The position numbers and the translations under genes are program-made. Below are positions 6,598 through 9,797 of a DNA stretch of 9,797 bases, piece after piece. The stretch is from NCBI GenBank assembly GCA_009787035.1, contig WRGV01000039.1:1-9797 (forward strand). The letters run 5' to 3'. This stretch comes from Propionibacteriaceae bacterium (GTDB taxonomy: Bacteria; Actinomycetota; Actinomycetes; Propionibacteriales; Propionibacteriaceae). How positions within the stretch are numbered: position 1 is the stretch's first letter; every line of letters begins with the position of its first letter. The notes below the pieces were generated by a model. That model was not told the DNA's origin, searched no databases, and worked only from the letters and a program-made list of their open reading frames with translations.

Positions 6598-6875
6598 TGC
6601 CGTCCTCGGACCCGTGGTGCGTGATCTGGACCAAGAGCGCGCGCCGGTCGTTGGCGCACGTGCCGCCGCGCATCGTCCCCGCCGTGCTGAGCTTCGCGCA
6701 GGAGCGACTTGCGGACAATCCGTGGCGCATGACGCACCGGCTGGACGCTCCGCTGGACGGCCTGCGGTCGGGAAGTGTCGGCTCGTACCGTGTTCTGGTG
6801 AAGCTCGATGATGCCGCCCGTACCGTCAGCATCATTCGGGTCGCCTACCATGCGAACGTGTCCCGGCCGTCCTGA
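6597..6875 (+). CDS. RelE/ParE-superfamily toxin, possibly with altered active site
   Basis: The product has 92 residues from the ATG at 6597, which shares one base with the antitoxin TGA. A GTG at 6594 (GTGA overlap) is an alternative that adds one residue. GAGGAC inside the antitoxin end serves as ribosome site. The family pattern is visible: [15 protein letters not shown] near the N-terminus (the first strand and basic helix), [19 protein letters not shown] in the middle, and [12 protein letters not shown] at the end. Active RelE-type mRNA interferases usually end with an H-R-x-x-V-Y type motif; here the same place reads YHANVSRPS, so the usual Arg and Tyr are replaced. It may be a weakened or inactive toxin, or a ParE-like one with another target. 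The pairing with the antitoxin is clear; activity is uncertain. Confidence 0.88.
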   Translation: MPSSDPWCVIWTKSARRSLAHVPPRIVPAVLSFAQERLADNPWRMTHRLDAPLDGLRSGSVGSYRVLVKLDDAARTVSIIRVAYHANVSRPS

Positions 6876-7377
6876 GTGGTGTCTGACATCCAGCCGAGGT
6901 TTTCCGCGCCATCTTCTCGCTCCAGCGGCCGCCGTGGGCGAAGCCGGACTGCACAATCTGGAACTGCACCGATGAGACTGTGCTGTCGTCGCCTCGGCCG
7001 GCCCGCATCTGGGTGCTCGCAAGGACATGGCACGACGCCACGCTCGTGGCAGTCCCGCTCGTGGGCATATCGGTCATGGCCGTGCGATCCTTCTGGTCTG
7101 GATCCCCCGACCGAGCGCGCGATCAGGATGGTTGCCCACAGGTACCCACGATGGACGATGCCACCGCGAGGGGTCACAGATGCAGGTGAGGGGTGAGACC
7201 GCTCCTGCTCACGCAGCGCGCAGATGAGTCGCCGATGCGCATCACCTGCGAACCACCCTGGTCCCCACGCGAAGCAGACGGCCTAGCCCATACGGTGCTC
7301 GCGTCCCACCATGAGAATCAACCCTGAGTGAACAGAAGTCCGTGTGGACGCGTCACGGGCATCGCCGCTTGTCGTCC
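6876..7377. other. About 500 bases without a convincing gene
   Basis: Frames are open on both strands (for example minus 6845-7177 and plus 6876-7196), but their translations are rich in Arg, Ser and Pro, match no family I know, and lack ribosome sites. A short minus-strand stretch around 6900-6960 has coding-like G/C third positions and reads QSGFAHGGRWSEKMAR, which could be a remnant of a decayed gene. No tRNA, CRISPR or terminal inverted repeats were found. A weak hairpin (CCGTG 7340-7344 with CACGG 7354-7358) lies just past the 7378 stop and is not convincing as a terminator. Confidence 0.5.
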
Positions 7378-9060
7378 TCACTTTCGTGCCGCCAAAGCCC
7401 CGCGCAGGTAGTCGACGATGCCGCCGGGGTTCTGGATGCGCACGATGGCGTACGCCAGCCCCGGGGTGATGTGGCGGGTGGAATAGACGAAATACTCGGG
7501 CACCCATTCCGGCGCGTACTTGCGCTTGGCCGCCCGCAGGTCCTTGAAGCCGAAGAACGCGTTGCCGCGCTCGTAGATGAACGTCAGCAGCCGGGCGTCG
7601 ATGGGGTCGGTGTCCGCGTCGTCCTCGACGTGCGCCAGCGACGCCAGGCCCAGGCTGGCCTGGGCGACGCCCTCGGCCTGGAACTGTGTGAACGCCTCGT
7701 GCGTGATCAGCTCGGTGGCCCCGGTCGGTGCTTCGGGCAGGCGCCGGGTCACATCGACCAGATACCCGTCCCGGTACGGCAGGAACACGTTGAACGCCAC
7801 GATCTGGCCGTCCGCGTCGCTGGCGTAGAAGTAGCGCCGGTCCATCGGCTCCGAGAGGTTCACGCCGCCGACGGTGAACCCGAGCCGTCCGCTCTTCTTG
7901 CCGCGCAGCCAGGCCTGCGAGATGCGCCGCACGGCCTGCTCGATGCCCGGATTGCGGCCGTCGTTCGGACGGTACTCGTGCACCGTCAGCCCCTCCTTGC
8001 GGGCGCGGTTGATCTTGCCGCGCAGCTTCATGCGCGGGCCCCCGGCCAGCGTGTAGGCGGCCAGGTCGAAGCGGGCGTCCTCGCCGCACTTGACGTGGTG
8101 GTAGCCCAACCGGGCGTAGTCGTCCAGCAGCTGCGACGTCGCGCCGATGAACACGGCGTCGTACGAACCCGCCCGGCAGAACGCCTGGAACTGCGCCAGC
8201 AGGCGCACGACGTCCTCCGGTGCGCAGATCGGGTCGCCGTTGACCACGACGATCGAACCGACCACGCCGTACGCGATCACGCCGTCCACGTCCGCGCCGA
8301 AGAACAAGGTCTTGTCCCGTTCCAGCGTCAGGTAGGCGCTCGGGTTGCGCCCGTGCGCGAGCACGAGGGCGCGCGCCCGCTGACGCTCGGCCCGCGTGGC
8401 CGCGTGGCCGACCAGCGCCGTGCCCATCGCCAGCAGCACGAGCGCCGCGGCGCACACCCACACGAACCACAGCGTCACCCAGCCGACGCCCGAGGACGGA
8501 CGGTCCAGGCCCACCAGCAGGCGCAGGGTGCGGACGATGCCGTCGGCCAGCGAGTCGGGACGGCCCAGCTCGGCGCGCAGGGCGAGGCGCTGCGCCACCG
8601 CGTTGGCGAACAGCGCGGCCAGTCCGATCACGGCCAGGCCGGTGATCTGCCAGCCCGGGCGCCGGCGCATCGGCCGGCGGAAGTCGGCGTGGCAGATCAG
8701 CAGCACGACCAGCGCATACACGCCGGCGATCACGATGATCATCTGGAGGAAGTGTTCATGGTGTCCCAGGTCGAGCACCAGGCAGACGACCAGCGTCAGC
8801 ACGGTCAGCGTCCAGGCCGGGCGCGTGCGCCGGAACAGGTTGGCCGCGACGATCACCAGCAGCACCGAGGCCAGGCGCTGCACCGATCGGCTCATCTCGA
8901 TGCTGCGGTACAGCACGTGATCGAGCCGCGGCAGCGGGAAGAACGATGCCGTCATGATCATGATCGCCACCGCGATCACGACGATGATCGCGCTGACCCG
9001 CGCGATCGTCCGCCAGGGAAGATCACGCCAGGCGAGGGTATCGGTCCGATGATCACGCAT
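7378..9060 (-). CDS. Polytopic DUF2156 / MprF-synthase-like protein (probable aminoacyl-phospholipid synthase)
   Basis: The product has 560 residues. About six membrane helices (roughly 22-40, 63-75, 84-98, 104-123, 138-158, 193-215) precede a cytoplasmic domain (about 229-545) of the DUF2156/LPG_synthase_C type. Visible family patterns are NPSAYLTLERDKTLFF (239-254), GDPICAPE (275-282), MKLRGKINRARKEG (344-357) and FGFKDLRAAKRKYAPEW (503-519, ending in the usual K-x-K/R-Y/F-x-PEW). MprF-type proteins transfer an amino acid from aminoacyl-tRNA to phosphatidylglycerol, lowering membrane negative charge and raising resistance to cationic peptides. The N-terminal eight-helix flippase module of full MprF is absent. 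The ATG at 9060 has AAGGAG 6 nt before it and overlaps the upstream MFS gene by 8 nt. Amino acid and lipid specificity cannot be read from the sequence. Confidence 0.88.
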   Translation of the reverse strand: MRDHRTDTLAWRDLPWRTIARVSAIIVVIAVAIMIMTASFFPLPRLDHVLYRSIEMSRSVQRLASVLLVIVAANLFRRTRPAWTLTVLTLVVCLVLDLGHHEHFLQMIIVIAGVYALVVLLICHADFRRPMRRRPGWQITGLAVIGLAALFANAVAQRLALRAELGRPDSLADGIVRTLRLLVGLDRPSSGVGWVTLWFVWVCAAALVLLAMGTALVGHAATRAERQRARALVLAHGRNPSAYLTLERDKTLFFGADVDGVIAYGVVGSIVVVNGDPICAPEDVVRLLAQFQAFCRAGSYDAVFIGATSQLLDDYARLGYHHVKCGEDARFDLAAYTLAGGPRMKLRGKINRARKEGLTVHEYRPNDGRNPGIEQAVRRISQAWLRGKKSGRLGFTVGGVNLSEPMDRRYFYASDADGQIVAFNVFLPYRDGYLVDVTRRLPEAPTGATELITHEAFTQFQAEGVAQASLGLASLAHVEDDADTDPIDARLLTFIYERGNAFFGFKDLRAAKRKYAPEWVPEYFVYSTRHITPGLAYAIVRIQNPGGIVDYLRGALAARK

Positions 9061-9797
9061 GGGCAGCTCCTTGCGCGGCCAGCAGCACCCGCGACTCTTT
9101 CATGTGGAAGGCGATGGGCACCTGGATCGCGGTCAGCACCACGAAGATCAGCATGGGTGCCAGCACCGAGCCGGTGTGCCGCACGACCCACTCGTACAAG
9201 AAGATGAACAGCGCCCCCGACACCTGGCCCATCAGGAACAGCAGCCCGAACGACGAGCCTTCGCCGACGGGGTAGGCCGTCTCGGCGCTGTGCTGGAAGA
9301 CGATGGGCGCCAGGCCCATGATCGTCAACCCCGCCAGCCCGGTGATCACCGTGATCAACACCGCGCCGTGCGCGAACGTCAGCAGCAGGTAGAACACCGT
9401 CATCAGCACCATGCCGACGCTCAGCAGCGGCATGCGCCGGCGCATCCGGTCGGAGATCGCCGGCAGGATCACCGCCCCGGCGATGCCGGCCACCACGAAG
9501 ACCGCGCCGGCCGCGTCCGCCTGCCCGGTGGACAGGCCGCGCGGGGTCAAAATGCCGTCCACCTCGGTCAGCAGCGTGTTGAACACGCCCAGCGAGATGA
9601 ACATCAGCACCAGGATCTGCACGAACGCGCCGTTGCCCAGCAGGCCGATCATCGAGCGCAGGCTCACCTGTTCGCGCTCGGGCACCGGGCCCGGCGGCAG
9701 CGGCGGGTGCTCGCGCGTGAGAAGGATCGCCAGCAGCGCCGTGATCGCCGCGATCACGGCGTAGCACGTCAGCATCGCGTGCATGCCACCGCGGTTC
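9053..9797 (-). CDS. MFS transporter, C-terminal part (N-terminus off the window), FLVCR-like
   Basis: The frame is open to the right edge, giving about 247 residues of a transporter normally near 400, so roughly the first four to five helices are missing. Visible are a loop with PPLPPGPVPERE, then helices with QILVLMFISLGVFNTLLTEV. GAVILPAISDRMRRRMPLL is the MFS G-x-x-x-D-R-x-x-R-R loop of the second half. TAYPVGEGSSFGLLFLMGQ resembles the YPVxEGxSxGLL signature of the FLVCR-type MFS group, whose animal members carry choline, ethanolamine or heme-related substrates. The reading is continuous up to the edge, so truncation is due to the window. Its 8-nt overlap with the DUF2156 gene shows they are co-translated. 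MFS is certain, the FLVCR-like grouping is moderate, and the substrate is unknown. Confidence 0.85.
   Translation of the reverse strand, partial: NRGGMHAMLTCYAVIAAITALLAILLTREHPPLPPGPVPEREQVSLRSMIGLLGNGAFVQILVLMFISLGVFNTLLTEVDGILTPRGLSTGQADAAGAVFVVAGIAGAVILPAISDRMRRRMPLLSVGMVLMTVFYLLLTFAHGAVLITVITGLAGLTIMGLAPIVFQHSAETAYPVGEGSSFGLLFLMGQVSGALFIFLYEWVVRHTGSVLAPMLIFVVLTAIQVPIAFHMKESRVLLAAQGAAHA
9067..9072 (-). promoter_or_regulatory. Ribosome binding site of the DUF2156 gene inside the MFS gene
   Basis: AAGGAG on the minus strand ends 6 nt before the ATG at 9060 and lies within the last codons of the MFS gene. It supports the 8-nt overlapping start over any internal start. Confidence 0.7.

Noticed and set aside
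6876..7196. Possible small gene of 106 codons directly after the toxin stop
   Set aside because: No ribosome site, a Ser/Arg/Pro-rich translation and no recognisable motif.
6876..7377. tRNA, CRISPR or insertion-sequence ends in the gap
   Set aside because: No T-loop-like GTTCGAATC, no regularly spaced repeats and no matching terminal inverted repeats were seen by eye.
7342..9207. Plus-strand open frame of about 620 codons opposite the DUF2156 gene
   Set aside because: Its composition (Arg, Gln, His, Asp and Val repeats) is typical of an antisense shadow; the minus-strand frame carries all DUF2156 motifs.

Overview
The window is high-GC DNA with a strong G/C preference at third codon positions, SD-type ribosome sites and candidate leaderless starts. 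It carries WXG100/ESX-type small secreted proteins and YbaB/EbfC-like proteins, which points to an actinobacterium (Actinomycetota). The genus cannot be settled from the sequence alone.

Layout. (1) Positions 2-292 (+): the 3' end of an unidentified membrane protein, followed by a hairpin that separates it from the convergent next operon. (2) Positions 341-2920 (-): a compact five-gene operon read right to left. It encodes a WXG100 protein, a protein with two YbaB/EbfC-like units, an EspC-like small protein with a YxxxD signal, a 215-residue helical protein ending in a hydrophobic hairpin, and a membrane-anchored DUF4352-like extracytoplasmic protein. The genes overlap by 4 nt and 1 nt or lie 7-22 nt apart, and the operon has its own promoter with a -10 TATACT. 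No ESX core gene (EccC, EccB, EccD, MycP) is visible, so this looks like an orphan substrate or effector cassette for a type VII secretion system encoded elsewhere. It is the least understood and most interesting part of the window. (3) Positions 3087-6102 (-): pntA-pntB, the proton-translocating NAD(P) transhydrogenase, ending in a hairpin terminator at 3034-3061. (4) Positions 6310-6875 (+): a Phd/YefM-type antitoxin and a RelE/ParE-type toxin, divergent from pntA. The toxin appears to lack the usual catalytic C-terminal residues. (5) Positions 6876-7377: about 500 bases with no convincing gene. (6) Positions 7378-9797 (-): an MFS transporter (N-terminus off the right edge) overlapping by 8 nt a polytopic DUF2156 / MprF-synthase-like protein, probably a lipid-modification pair at the membrane.

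Functional reading. pntAB couples the proton gradient to NADPH supply. The MFS-DUF2156 pair probably modifies membrane phospholipid headgroups and may move the product or substrate. The toxin-antitoxin pair is an accessory module. The five-gene cassette probably makes exported or surface proteins together with a dedicated cytoplasmic partner, the YbaB-like protein. Pathway names rest on recognised family patterns; the substrate, effector and immunity roles are inference.
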